Source: Anastrepha obliqua (Eukaryota; Arthropoda; Insecta; Diptera; Tephritidae). Taken from it: a stretch of 64,000 nucleotides of DNA. The translations under genes and the position numbers were made by a program. This document shows positions 11,068 through 22,511 of this stretch, one piece after another. Under the pieces are notes generated by a model. The model did no database searches. It saw only the letters and a list, made by a program, of their open reading frames with translations, and was not told the DNA's origin. The DNA lies in the NCBI RefSeq assembly GCF_027943255.1, contig NC_072895.1, positions 81,842,001 to 81,906,000 of the forward strand, given 5' to 3'. The stretch's first letter is position 1. The number at the start of each line of letters is the position of its first letter.

Positions 11068-12194
11068 GGTTGCACACAGAGTGGAAGCGAAGCCGAAGAC
11101 GGAGATGAAAGCGAAGTCGAAAACGAGAATACACACGAATACACACACTTCCTTTCTGATTCTCTCCTTATATTTCCTATATTCTCTCTCTTATACTCTC
11201 ACATCTCTTCTTAACGTTTCTTAATTTGTTCCCTCACTGACTGATCTTTTCTTTAATGACATTCTAAATCGATCTATTTCTTTTTGTTATGTAACAACAA
11301 CAATTTACATTTTTCCTCTCACTCTTAGTTTTTTTTTTTTAACTTAGTTGTAAGAAGTATGTAACCTTGGAATAATTAATGAAGCTGCTCTCGAAAATGA
11401 AAACGCTGCGCAAGCGTTCAGCTTGAAGCTGTGCGGTAGTGTTTTCAAAGACGAATCGCTTGCTGTTGTGAATTTTTTGCATTTCATTTAATTGTTTTGA
11501 ACTCTGATAATGACTGTATTAACTGTACTAATGACAATTTAATTAATTAAAATGAACTCCTTCTTCTTGATTGACGCGATATTCGCTTACGCGATTTTGG
11601 CAAATTTGCATTAAAATGAACTATCTTGGTTTAAAAAAATACTGTGAATGGGTTTCTGTCCCATATTCAAATGGATCCACAGGAGTCGCATAGGGGAAGG
11701 GTTGTTTTTCTTAAAGTTTGGATTGGGGTTTTATGTGCTTGAAGGTGCTACATCTCTTCCCACTCCGCCAACTACCCAAAAGTAGTGGACAAATATGTAA
11801 ACAATTCCCATTTGGATATCTACCCTAAAGTTTTATTAAAATTTTTCCATTGTTTTCAACAAATGGCTTAGTTTTTGACAAAATGTAATCAAACGTGGCA
11901 TTAAGTGACATTCTTGAAAATTCGAATAATTTTTGTTCATCTCGCCGTAACTCTTCATGCAAGTGCTGATATTTTCTAGATACATTTTTTTCGTGAATTC
12001 ATCTTTTTTGTTTAGTTTTACCTTAAAAAAAAGGTTTTAGAAACAATTGCTCATCTGAAGACAACTCCATTTGTTTTTGTAGTTCGTTCATCTTCCACTA
12101 TGAGCACTCACCAGGTTGCCCGCAATGCAAGAAACTCGGCTTCGACTTCGTTTTTATATTCGTCTTCGGCTTCACTTCCACTCTGTCTGCAACC
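11068..12194. mobile_element. Non-coding DNA transposon with long inverted ends and 3-bp TTA duplication
   Basis: The left end GGTTGCACACAGAGTGGAAG and right end (complement GGTTGCAGACAGAGTGGAAG) are inverted repeats that continue as GAAGCCGAAGACG ... CGAAGTCGAA for roughly 60 bp. TTA lies immediately outside both ends (11065-11067 and 12195-12197). A 3-bp TTA/TAA duplication with a GG-starting terminus fits PIF/Harbinger-type elements, so a non-autonomous Harbinger-like element is my best reading. The 1.1-kb interior has no open frame of note and contains CT-rich and poly-T stretches. It sits between the two twin mariner copies. Confidence 0.7.
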
Positions 12195-12197
12195 TTA

Positions 12198-12777
12198 AAC
12201 CTGTTGGCCCTGATTTGTAGAGCTGTTTAGACGAGTGGAACCAGAGATAGAGGGGTGTTAAATGAATGGGTTTAAGTAGGCATGTGAGAAGATCGTCATA
12301 ACCACATAAATGTTGAGTATAACAGAATTCACTCTGCGAAAGTTACAGTTTTATTTTATTTAGTTTAAAAAACAGAATTAAAAGGAAATGTATAGAAGTC
12401 GGTATAGCAACAGCAGAAGAGAACGATGACTTCTTACAAATGGCAGACATTTTTTTCACCTGTAACATTGATCCAATTTCAGCAGTGGGAGAGATGCTGC
12501 TACTTAACAGAGCTGAGGGTAGTCAAATATGAGACATTGTGCACAGGAGAGACTTCAGTAACGGAAGATGTTTGCTGAGCAGCAGCCTTTATTGTCGTTG
12601 ACATCATTAGGTGTCGTGCCATTAGCTGAGCTAAAAACAACAACGGTTCATAGAACACTAACTTCCTGAGCTAACACTTCTACATAATTTGCATTACATA
12701 ATAAACATTTTTTATTCAAATTGACGCAATTTTGAAACAAGTATCTTAAGTAAATAATTTCACATTATGTTTTTTAA
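12198..12777. other. No gene recognised
   Basis: Unique-looking spacer between the inverted-end element and twin mariner copy 2. No frame, terminus or RNA gene was identified. Confidence 0.4.
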
Positions 12778-12779
12778 TA

Positions 12780-14093
12780 CAAGGTGACGCAAAAGTAACC
12801 TTGCGATGTTTTTTGGCTGTAATTTAAAAAAAAAAAAATGAAAAACTTTGATTCTTCTTGTGGATTATTTTTATTTGGTATTTTAATTTTTTTTACATCA
12901 AGTCGAGAATATGATGTCACGTAAATGGCCGCCGCCACAGTTGATTGCCATTTGAGCCCTTTTTATGGCATTTTCCATCACTTTGGCCAAAACTTCCGGC
13001 GATAGGTCCTCACATTCTTGACGGATATTGTCTTTAAGAGCTGCAAAAGTCTGAGGTTTGTTGACATAAACCCGCGACTTCAAAAAGCCCCACAAAAAGA
13101 AGTCTGGAGGGGTCAAATCAGGCGATCTTGCTGGCCAGTTCAAATCGCCAAAACGGGAGATTAGGCACCCGGGAAATGCATCCTTCAGCATATCGGTTGT
13201 GGCATGTGCAGTGTGTGCCGTTGCACCGTCCTGTTGGAACCACATGTTTTCCAATCCCAATTCATCAAGTTACGGCAAAAAGAACTCGTTGATCATTGCT
13301 CTGTAGCGCTCGCCATTCACTGTAACCGTTTGGCCCGCGACGTCTTCGAAGAAAAAAGGTCCGATGACTCCTCCAGCGAAAACAGCACACCATACAGTGA
13401 CTTTGAGCGGGTGTAATGGATCTTCGTGGGTTACACGCGGATTTTCAGTGGCCCGGAAGTGTAAATTTTGCTTATTTACGTACCCACTAAGATGGAAATG
13501 GGCCTCATCACTCATGATTATTTTTGATGAAAAATCATCTTCCTCTTGGTGGTGATGAAGGATGGCTTGAGCGTATGTTAGGCGCGATTGGCGGTCAGCA
13601 GCTAACAGCTGATGCACCGTCTGGACTTTGTACGGAAACATCTTCAAATCTTGTACCAAAATTCGCTGTGAAGACCGTCGACTGATACCCATTTGCGTGG
13701 CACGTCGTCTGGTGGATGTCGACGGCGCTTCCATGACATCCTCGGCTACAGCAGCAATATTCTCTGCAGAATGGCTACTCCGGGGTGTGCCACGCCCCTC
13801 GTGTTGTGCCAGTCTCTTCGAGGCGAGCGGTGAACGTCGCAGTGTTGGCGCCCAGTAGGCGTTGGACGGCGAGGAAATCTGCGACGAAATTCACGTTATG
13901 CCAAAGTCACCGACCGATTATTGGTCAAATAAATAGTCAGCAATATTCCGCGTTCTGGAGCAGTGTAACATTGTTTATTAACTTGTATTTCGCATGTGTT
14001 TACTACACAAATGTCAAAACAGAACATACATTAGGGGCCAATCGCAAAATTTATAGCATTTTCTGATAGGAGGATTACTTTAGCGCCACCTGT
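12780..14093 (-). mobile_element. DD41D mariner-like element, twin copy 2
   Basis: 1,314 bp, in the same orientation as copy 1 and almost identical to it. Its right end has the same GCGCCACCTGT terminus. The left end reads CAAGGTGACGC, two small changes from copy 1. TA lies outside both ends (12778-12779 and 14094-14095). Flanking sequence is unlike that of copy 1, so the two arose by separate transposition rather than by duplication of a larger block. Confidence 0.92.
12898..13943 (-). pseudogene. DD41D mariner transposase, broken (twin copy 2)
   Basis: Same organisation as copy 1: 154-residue block from 13734 (N-terminal domain end to FFLP), the identical TAA stop at about 13268, then 120 open residues with FQQDGATAHTA and SPDLTPPDFFLWG. 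The frame breaks before GRPRSSH are also shared. Residue differences from copy 1 are very few (for example ILHHHQEE against ILNHHQEE). The shared lesions show that both descend from an already disabled parent. Confidence 0.9.
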
Positions 14094-14339
14094 TATTACC
14101 TTCACAATATTTGCGGAGGTAACTACTTATGGCAGTATGAGAATACTGACGCTATCTGATGTAACTTGACTAAATGAGGAGGTATTGAAGAGTTCCTTGA
14201 GGTCTTGAGAGTTTGAAGTTGGCAATGAATTCTCAATGAATGTAGTTTGGGATCTATCTGTATTCTGTCGGGTCTAGTGATTGTTTTATATCTGGTAATA
14301 ACTTCAACTCCCTTGATGAATAAAAGTAATACTTTTTAA

Positions 14340-14665
14340 GGTTCATATCATGCCCGTCCTAATGTACGGCGCAAAAGCTTGGACGATAAAAACATCAGAA
14401 GAGGCGGCCCTTGGAGTGCTTGAGAGACAGATTGTGTGGAAGATTTTTGGACTTTTGCACGTTGGCGAAGGCGAGTATCGTAGCGATGAGTCCTATGAGT
14501 TTTACGACGACATAGACACAGCGTAGCTATTAAAGATCCAGCGATTACGTTAGCTTGGTCATGTCGTCCGAATGGATTCAAAAATTACGGCTCTGAAAGT
14601 ATTCGATGTGGTATCAGCTGGTGGTAGTAGAGGAAGAGGAAGGATCAAGTGCAAAAGGACTTGGT
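14340..14665 (+). pseudogene. Non-LTR retrotransposon reverse transcriptase, C-terminal fragment
   Basis: Frame pieces read IMPVLMYGAKAWTIKTSEEAALGVLERQIVWKIFGLLHV, then YEFYDDIDTA-stop and QRLR-stop-LGHVVRMDS. This is the standard tail of endonuclease/reverse-transcriptase polyproteins (YGAExWT ... FERKILRKIFG ... LGHVxRM). Stops at about 14524 and 14550 disable it. A second copy of the same family is at 48370-48790. Confidence 0.75.
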
Positions 14666-14669
14666 TTCT

Positions 14670-16785
14670 TGACAAACTGTATTACTTCAAAATAATCAAA
14701 TATGAATGTTATGTTAAATCGCCTAGCGGTAAATATTTCGCTCCTCATAAAATTTGCTTTGCAGCTTTCCTTGCACCTCGTGTGAATTAATCCCTTTACA
14801 AAATCCCCTTACATAAATATTCGCACACAACGGAATGGAGCATCTGCTTGTGACTCTTGGATGGCATATTCGACATTTCATGTCTAATTAGCCAAGTCGA
14901 TGAGTGGCAATGAGTTAACAAATAATTCCAATTGCGAAAAGGAAGAAGTTGAAGGACGATAGAGCTAACCAACATTGCCAGCTTACCAGTTTATTTCCAT
15001 ACGCCGGGCCAAGCATTAATCATTTAGATGAAACTGCGAACAGGCAAAACCAGACTAGTAAATCCTTGCCACTCCATTGCTATGTCATTACTAGAAGGGG
15101 AAATTACAACAAATTGTAATAGCAAAAAGAAAAAAGCTGCATGGGTTATAAAAACAGCCCGCAGCTGCTTCGTATTAAAGTCCTTAAGATAGACAAATTG
15201 CCAACGCCGCAAAGAGATGAGGCAAGAAGTACTGAAATGCGAAGAAGAAATGAAAACTTCTTGCCAAATAAACTCTCATACACACACACGCGCGCATACT
15301 TAGCATAGTGCAGATGACGATTGGCTTAGTGAAACGAAGGAAAAATAGATAACAACATTTTCTCTAAAACGATAAGAAGCATGAAAAAGAAGAAGGAATG
15401 CCAAAGAAGCTGAGTAATAAAAGCACCAAAAGCGCCAAAACCGCCAAAAAAGACTTTACAGCCTTGTTAAATTTAATCTGTTGCTGTTGCCACTGTTGCC
15501 GGTTCTAGGCAGCACCTCATCCGCTTTATTCCTTTGCCCAACAATGCGCGTAGGACATTCGCAACACAGGGTGGAATGCGGTGTGTAAATGTATAGACGT
15601 GCATACATATGCGCATACAGTTCTTAAGAGAGCAACAACTAAAGCCAAGAAATGGCTGCAGATGAACTTCAAATATGAATGCAAAGCAGCAGCAGCAGCA
15701 GGAGCAGCGGGAACAACTACGCCATAAGGGTTAGTTTGAATATGGCGCAGTGGTCGAAGGCGAAGGCAAATGCTGTGATGGTGAAGCTGACGACGTTGAT
15801 GATGATGATAGTGTTGACAAGAACAACACCGACAACAACAGCAACAGTAAGCCGCAAAGAACGCCGGCAACGACAGCTACACGTAAATATCCAACAGCAT
15901 GGACTGAAAGCTCAAGCATGGCTAATTGACTTTCTGCTGGTGCACTCGGCCGTTGGCAATAATGGCGGCAGTAGACGCGCTACATAGACTTGTATTTAGG
16001 ATATACGTACGCATATATATACAGTACAGTATGTATGTATAAACCGGATGACTCGAATGGCTTAGCTGGGTATAAAAAACGCCTGAAACTTGGGGGAATT
16101 TGCAAACAGCAATACTAGAAGGTCGCAGACGAACGCAAGCTTAGCTGAAAAAATGCTTGGCATATCATTCACATTTTTTTGCATTTGAGCGAAGTCGCTG
16201 TAAGAAGAGCTGCTGCTGAGACTACAGAAATAAAGCGACTGTATTGCACATAAACCGGAAGTGGCAGCATTAAAAAGGCATTAAACGTGCGCTGCTTGCG
16301 GCCCCAATATTGGAAGGCAGACAACGCAACCACGGCGGCTTTGCAAAAGACGATGATAAGCAAAAAATCAACGTTCGCATAGAATTTTCAAGTTTATACA
16401 GCAAGTAGGTAATACAAATATATATTTCGTGTATATGTGGGTGCATGTGTATGTACATACATATATACATACATACACACCTACATACAAGTACAAAAAA
16501 ATTGTCATTATTCGGCGCGTAGCGATGATTCGATTCATCAACTTGTCGAAAGAAAAATCATGAAGTGAGTTTAATGCATTGCCGGTGAGTTGCCGCCTGG
16601 GTTTTATGTTTTCGTTGCACTGTGCAGCCGTGGTGGTAGAGAAAGCGCCAAAATTCGGTTTTTGTTTATGAGAGCAAACTCTAACTAAATTATTTACTTC
16701 TGCGGTGGTAAGTTTTGATTTAACGTCAACATCGATAACTTCAGTTGAAATATTCCAAATATTAAATAGGTGTCTAGAAATGTTG
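14670..16785. other. No gene recognised; CAG/CAA-rich and AC-rich repeats
   Basis: A run of CAG, CAA, GAC and GATG triplets lies at about 15678-15860, giving low-complexity open frames on both strands (poly-Ser/Thr on plus, poly-Cys/His on minus), which I do not treat as genes. ACAC and ATAC microsatellites occur at about 15281-15295, 16008-16040 and 16430-16490. Such sequence is common in fly introns and regulatory DNA, so this could be an intron or upstream region of a gene outside the window. Confidence 0.4.
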
Positions 16786-16789
16786 TTGT

Positions 16790-17300
16790 TGGAATAAATG
16801 GTCTACCTCTTTGCCGGTTTCGTATGATGCCACTTGATTCTCTTTTAAGAATTTGCCCCAGCCAGCTCCATTGCCGTTTCAGGGCTTCCGTTTGTATTGA
16901 AGTTTGGTTGGTGCTACTCCACCTTCCACAGGTTGTTTGGTACGGAGTTGGGCTGGAAAATGCGAGGCATTATCCACAGGTAGCGATTTACAAAGCCTTG
17001 TAGGCGTTGCATTTCTCTCACTGCAAAGTTCCAAGTTTAGCAGCCGTACAGCTGAACTGACGTGATGTTCAAATTGAATATTTTTATCTTGGTGTTTCGT
17101 GTGATTAGACGTCTTTAAGGGAGCCGATAGCCCGCTTGGCCTTTTTTATGCGGCTCGCTATATCCTCGTTTGAGCCACCATTTAGAAGTTAACTTCTCCA
17201 AGCTCAGTGCCGTGAAGTTGGAATTTGTGCGTCTTACTTTGGTTTTACCGATGTTTATATGCCGGCCTACTTTCGCCGCTGTTTCTGGCAGAAGCACTAA
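16790..17300 (-). pseudogene. Non-LTR retrotransposon reverse transcriptase tail, decayed
   Basis: The minus strand gives AKVGRHINIGKTKVRRTNSNFTA (from 17283), then RGYSEPHKKGQAGYRLP where SRIKKARxAY is expected, then ITRNTKIKIFNLNITSVQLYGC-stop-TWNFAVREMQRLQGFVNRYLW and KVEHQPNFNTN. This is the pattern of the fly family with GKTKVLRxN ... TKIKIFNxNVKSVLLYGSETW ... IQRLQxFVNRCLR. Several stops and frame changes show long decay. Confidence 0.65.
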
Positions 17301-17349
17301 TTTTTTTAAATAAATAACTATAAAATTAAAGATTTTACCTGCCACTAGA

Positions 17350-18880
17350 GCGACTCACTTTATAGGAAAGCAACAAAAAACAAAAAAAAAAAAATAAGAA
17401 TTGGCATGTTAAATAATTATTTTCTCCCATATTTAACTGTATGCGAAAAGGCCTCAATCACATTGGCCTACTAATCCTCAGATTATTGAAAATGTCACGT
17501 GTGCTCACCCCATAAATTTTTCTTAGAAAAATAACATTTCACGCCAGTTAAACTGTCTTATTCTTTCCCTGCCACACATTCGATGATTTGTGTGTTTACA
17601 ATTACTGATGAGAAATAATGACTATGGAAAAATTGCCCCAACTCTAATAAGTTCGCACACGCGCTAAACACGTCCCTTTTCAGGTGAAAGGGTGAGGGTG
17701 AAGGCGATAAAAGGATTTAGAAAATATAAAAGGTCAGCCTAAGTTAAAGGTTTAAATGTTTGCATGTGTGCTGATATTCTTTTCAACCATTCGTAAATAT
17801 TTGTCTAATATTTCTAGTGACTCTTATCAGAAAATTAAAATTTTAGTTTTCATACGAGAGTTAAAAGGTAAGTTTATCAAAGCAAATCAGACGCATTATC
17901 AAAGTGGTTATAACCAAAAAATTAAATCCATTGCACGTTTCATCAAATTGCAATTACCGCAATCAATTATTTCTCACAAAACAAAAAAGTAAATAACAAA
18001 AACAATTTTACTTTGCTCATCAACTTCTTTGGCATTTTCGTCAGCAATGCCTCAGTGATTTGCGAATATCCTTGAGTGCAAAATGGCTCCTAGCAACTCA
18101 ATAACACTTGAAAGGCATTTACTTGTTACTTTTTCCGAACTCGAAAGTTCACTTACTCAATTTTAGCAATTTTCATCCGTTCTGCGGCAATCCGTTGTTG
18201 TATGTGTATTTAATATACTTGTGCATATTTGAGCGAGCGCGTCTGCTGGGAATACAAGCACAAGTGCGCGTATTACGAGCAGATAGAAGATATTTTTATG
18301 TTGCAATTGATGATTCGAACCGAATCGAATGAGTTGTGGTGTAGAATTTTAAATCAACCGCTGCTTCGCCGATACGTTTACGCAGTGCTGCAGAGTTTAA
18401 GACGCTCAATGCTGGGCGCTGGACGCTGGACGCTCAGCAGTAGACACTAAATGTGATAACTGAGCGCTTGACGCATAGCGACTCATGTTTTGTGTTTTGT
18501 GTTTTGAGTATTGGGAGTAAAGCAAGGCCGAAGAAGAGCCGTAATGATGCGCTGAGCCAATGTAGCTAATCAATTCAGCTGAACGGAATGGTTTGAGAAG
18601 GAGAGGAAATAATATGAAATGATGAAAATAAGAGTAATTGACGATTATTAATCATGTCTGCGGCGATTTTATGATTACGGTAAAGTTTTCTTATTTAGAA
18701 ATTTTAGACACTAAAAATTTAAAGCAAAAATTGCAATCACGTTTGAAAGGCTCAAGGGCTGCATTGTGTAACTGTTGGTATTCACTATTGCTGGCAGAGT
18801 CTTTGGTTTGTTTTTGTGATACATTAATAAGTGATGGTATAAGCGAGGAGGAAGTCGGAAATATTGCTGTTTCAACCAAC
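17350..18880. other. No gene recognised
   Basis: AT-rich. A tandem GCTGGACGCT-type run occurs at about 18410-18435. A 73-residue frame at 18229-18450 has no recognisable domain and reads through this repeat. No terminus or RNA gene seen. Confidence 0.4.
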
Positions 18881-18889
18881 ATTTATTTT

Positions 18890-19976
18890 GTTGAATTACG
18901 AAAATCGACGCTCGGTGGAAAGTGTTTATCGCGCGTTTAGGCCAACTAACGGTATACATAACCGTCCTGCCGAACGCACTATTCGACAAAGCATCGGCAA
19001 TATTCAGAATCGTTTTACATTATTGGTGATACTCGGCCGACTAGACCACGTACAGCCCGTAGTGAGGAGAATATAGCGGCTGTAAATGAGAATTTTACCG
19101 AAGACCCCGAAGAATCATTCGGCTCCGATCTGGACAACTTGGTCTTTCTTATGGCACTACTTGGGCGATTTTACGCAAGGACCTTGGTTTGAAAGTGTAT
19201 AAAATACAGCTAATCCAAGATTTAAAGCTGGCCGATCTTCCAAAGCGTCATAATTACAGTCGTTAATCTGTCGCAAAACTCGCCGAAGATCCGCATTTTG
19301 GGCCCCGAATGGCAATGAGGCACATGTTTGGCTAAATGGATACGTCAATAAACAAAATTGCCATATTTGGGCTTAGAAACAATCCGAAGCCAGTCAGGAA
19401 CAGCCATTATATCCATTGAAAACAACCGTTTGATGCGGGCTATGGGCTGGAAGTGTCAAGGGCCATATTTCTTCAAAGACGAGGCGGGCGCCAATGTGAC
19501 AGTGAATGAGGAACTCAATCGCGCCATGATAAACGACTTTTTAATACCGAAAATTGCACTTCTCTACAACATTTAGTTCAGCCCGTGAAACCATGGTTTT
19601 ACTGCGTCATCGTTTCGGTGAGCAATTCATCTCTCGTCTCGGACCAGCGGTTTGACCACCAAGATTGTGTGATTTGTGGGGATGCGTAAAGTTTACATGG
19701 GTTGTGGATAAACCAAACATTGGGAACCCACATTACTAAAGTTATTCAAGCTTTACCGACCGAAGTCCTCCAGTGAGTCATTCAAAATTAGTGTTTACGG
19801 GTAAGCGAATTACGGCGCAGTTGCGGCCAATATTTGATAGGATTATCTTAAAAAAAATGTTATGAATGGTTCTACACAAAAAATAAAATAAAGATTTCCC
19901 AATCAAATTGAATTTTCGTTGTTTTACTTCAATTTAAAATCGTATGCCTCTAAATTGACTACCCTTTACAATGCTT
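18890..19976 (+). mobile_element. Decayed DD41D mariner-like element, copy A3
   Basis: Third family-A copy and the longest. The N-terminal region reads RSVESVYRAFRPTNGIHNRPAERTIR, followed by RPRTARSEENIAAVNENFTED, LGLKVYKIQLIQDLKLADLPKRHN, WLNGYVNKQNCHIW and YFFKDEAGANVTVNEELNRAMINDFLIP. The FQQDGATCHT block is lost and the C-terminus is scrambled. The 3' end (CTCTAAATTGACTACCCTT then TA) matches A1 and A2. The 5' terminus is not clear. Multiple stops, inactive. Confidence 0.8.
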
Positions 19977-20160
19977 CTCACCTCGGACTTGTAGCATTGA
20001 TTTGACCTTCCTCTTCTTTTCCTCTGACCGACCGCATTGCTATGCACGCTTCCAAAAATTGAGTGATTCTGACTCTATCTTATTACGAGTACTAACTCAA
20101 TGGTTACAATTCGATAGGCTGGTCGTAAGCGGAAAACAAATTACATTTGATTTAGAAGCA

Positions 20161-20356
20161 ATGGAACATTGGGTGAATCGAGTTGCGGTAGTCACAGGTG
20201 CCAGCTCCGGCATTGGTGCTGCTTGTGTCACATATCTTGCGAATAACGGATTGGTTACCGTCGGCCTAGCATGACGCAAGGAGCGTGTCGAAGCACTGCG
20301 CGTTGAAGTTAACTCTGAGGCACGTAAACGAATTCTCGCTATCAGTGTGATGTGCA
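20161..20356 (+). pseudogene. Truncated SDR pseudogene (farnesol dehydrogenase-like)
   Basis: Starts MEHWVNRVAVVTGASSGIGAACVTYLANNGLVTVGLA and then hits TGA where the paralogues have CGA (the first Arg of the GLARR motif). Homology continues past the stop (KERVEALRVEVNSEARKR), a base is lost near 20340, and the sequence ends abruptly after GATGTGCAAAG at about 20356. There it joins a reverse-oriented retrotransposon fragment. Only the first third of the gene is present. Its upstream region lacks the TATAAATA box found in front of the complete paralogues. It is closest to the genes at 22512 and 44421. Confidence 0.9.
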
Positions 20357-20772
20357 AAGTTTTGATATTTCCGTTGCAATTTTTGTTGTGAAGAATTTTG
20401 ACATTCAGAGTAAGGAGATGCCTGTGTAATTATTTCGTTACTTTTATCTCGCCTTTTTTGAATTGTGTGATGATAATAGTCTGCCTCCAAACTTCTGGTA
20501 AGGTTGTTGACTCGCAAATCTCGCGGAATAGTCTGCATATTTTATTGGATAGTGTTGGTACTCCATATTTGATGAATTTGTTATTCATATTGTCAATGCT
20601 CGGCGATTTTCTACTCTTTAATTGAGTAATTGCTAGACATACGCCTTAAAAGTTGGGGTCCGTCATACGTTATTTCATTTTTGTTTTCTTAAGTTGTGGT
20701 TTCGGCTAGTTTAGTAATTGTCAACAGGGATGAGAAATGGTTGACCCATGATTCTTGCAGTATACTTACTGT
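20357..20772 (-). pseudogene. Non-LTR reverse transcriptase fragment (left duplication arm)
   Basis: The minus strand matches 44890-45303 on the plus strand closely, including non-coding flanks. Readable pieces include KNRKSPSIDNMNNKFIKYG and, in the right arm, the following RT segments. In this arm the element is cut at 20357, against the SDR pseudogene, whereas in the right arm it continues for another 2 kb. So the junction at 20356/20357 is a rearrangement breakpoint. Confidence 0.75.
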
Positions 20773-20773
20773 A

Positions 20774-22064
20774 GAGTGGCAAAAATTAAGGTGAATTTGG
20801 TTGTAAAATGAAAAATCTTTATTTATTCTTGTAAAGCAATTTCATCCCCTTCAAAATAATCGCCTCCCGATGAAATACACTTATGCCAACGATTTTTCCA
20901 ATCCCCGAAACATGCCAAATAGTCCATTTCCGGTATAGCCATCAGCACCTTCTTCGATTCAGCTTTTATCTCCTCAATCGACTCAAAACGCGTTAACCGG
21001 AGTGATCTCTTGAGTTTTGGGAATAGCCAGAAGTCACACGGAGCCAAATCAGGCGAATACGGTGGTTGCGGAACGATATGCGTGGAATTTTTGGCGAAGT
21101 GGTCACGAAGAATGAGTGCAGTGTGAGACGGTGCATTATCGTGATGCAAACACCAAGAGTTGTTGGCCCATAATTCTGGTCTTTTTAGACGAATTGCTTC
21201 ACGTAAACGACGCATAACGCTCAAATAATATTCCTTATTAACAGTTTGGCCAGGTGGACGGAATTCATAGTGCACCACACCACGAAAATCGAAACTGTCA
21301 TCATGACCTTTATTTTTGAACGAATTTGACGTGCTCTTTTCGGTCTGGCCTCGCCTTTAGCACGATATTCGCTTGATTGGTTGGTTGTTTCAGGGTCGTA
21401 AGCATAAATCCAAGTCTCATCTCCCGTAATGATGCATTTGAGCTTGTCCTGATAGTCTGAAAGCATTGATTCACACACATCAACGCGATGACTTTTTTCC
21501 AAGAAATTGAGAGTTTTCGGTACCAAACGAGATTTGACGTTTCGTAGGCTCAAATGGTATTTCAAAATGGTTTTCACAGATCCTTCTGATATTCCGATCA
21601 AATCAGTAAGGTCTTTAACAGTCAACCGACGATTTTTGAGCACTAACTCCTTCATTTTATTGACGTGTGGGTCATCTGTCGATGGTCGTCCGGAGCGCTC
21701 CGAGTCATCAACACGTTCTCGCCCCTCTTTGAAGTCTTTGTACCACTTATAAACAATTTTCTGCGACATGGTCGAATCACCAAATGTCTTCTGCAACATG
21801 CTAAACGTTTTCCGCAGCCGAAATTTCATTCCGCAAACAAAATTTGATGACACTTCCAATCAAATCAGACATTGTAAAAATCGAAAAATGCACTCTTGGT
21901 CGTTTGGTAAACACAAGCGTAAATATATTACTGATAATGACATTCACATGAAAGTTGGCCCAGATATTATTAACAGTGCTGCCAACTCATGAAAAAAATG
22001 ACTAGAGCGAAATTTTAATCCAACGAAGTTTGACAAATAAATTCACCTTACTTTTTGCCCACAG
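20774..22064 (-). mobile_element. Mariner element (DD34D), near full length
   Basis: 1,291 bp; the ends share (G/A)GGCAAAAA(G/T)TAAGGTGAATTT as inverted repeats, with TA at 20772-20773 and 22065-22066. It carries a mariner transposase gene broken by two frameshifts. It lies inside the left arm of the SDR inverted duplication and is absent from the right arm, so it inserted after the duplication or was lost from the other arm. Confidence 0.9.
20823..21872 (-). pseudogene. Mariner transposase with two frameshifts
   Basis: The true start is probably 21872 (MSDLIGSVIKFCLRNEISAAE). One extra A near 21808 shifts the frame into a 212-residue block from 21859 (MLQKTFGDSTMSQKIVYKWYKDFKEG, GRPSTDD, then ITGDETWIYAYDPE with the first catalytic Asp). 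A second shift near 21285 leads to the 151-residue C-terminal block (LHHDNAPSHT and SPDLAPCDFWLF, the second and third Asp 34 residues apart). Intact relatives are about 345 residues. All catalytic residues are kept, so inactivation is recent. Confidence 0.9.
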
Positions 22065-22414
22065 TAGTATGTCTTCGACCGAAAGGAACAACAGTAAACA
22101 GGAGTTATATCAGTTGTTACATAAGTGAAGTTATACGCTTATATTTGTTTAGTTTTAAGTCAAACATTCCATAGTTTTCTGCTATTTTTCAACGAATTTG
22201 CTCATCCAAAGCCATATAACTCGCAGTGTGTAAATATTATTGAATCACCATTGAATGTTGTTTTTTTCGCATTTAGAAAATCCCTTTAAACGCACTAATT
22301 AAATTATAAATTACTCATACTTTTCGCACAGAATGTATCTACATATTAGTATTCCAGTTGATAAACAAGCCTCTGACAATCGCTAACAAATTGTCATTTT
22401 CTATAAATTTCTGC

Positions 22415-22422
22415 TATAAATA
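22415..22422 (+). promoter_or_regulatory. TATA box of SDR gene at 22512
   Basis: TATAAATA 97 bp before the start codon, in a block (GCTATAAATAAGTGCACT) conserved in front of the genes at 44421 and, with CATC, 33915. Confidence 0.7.
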
Positions 22423-22511
22423 AGTGCACTCGCATCTATTCAAATGCATTGCGTATTCAATTAATCAGCCAGTTGGAAGCAGAAAAGTGAATTGCATTTG
22501 CTTTAGAAGCA

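Noticed and set aside
15526..15987. Overlapping 114-, 102- and 62-codon frames on both strands
   Set aside because: They arise from a CAG/CAA/GATG repeat tract; low complexity (poly-Ser/Thr, poly-Cys/His) and no family.
18229..18450. 73-codon frame ending in a GCTGGACGCT repeat
   Set aside because: No domain recognised and it reads through simple repeats.
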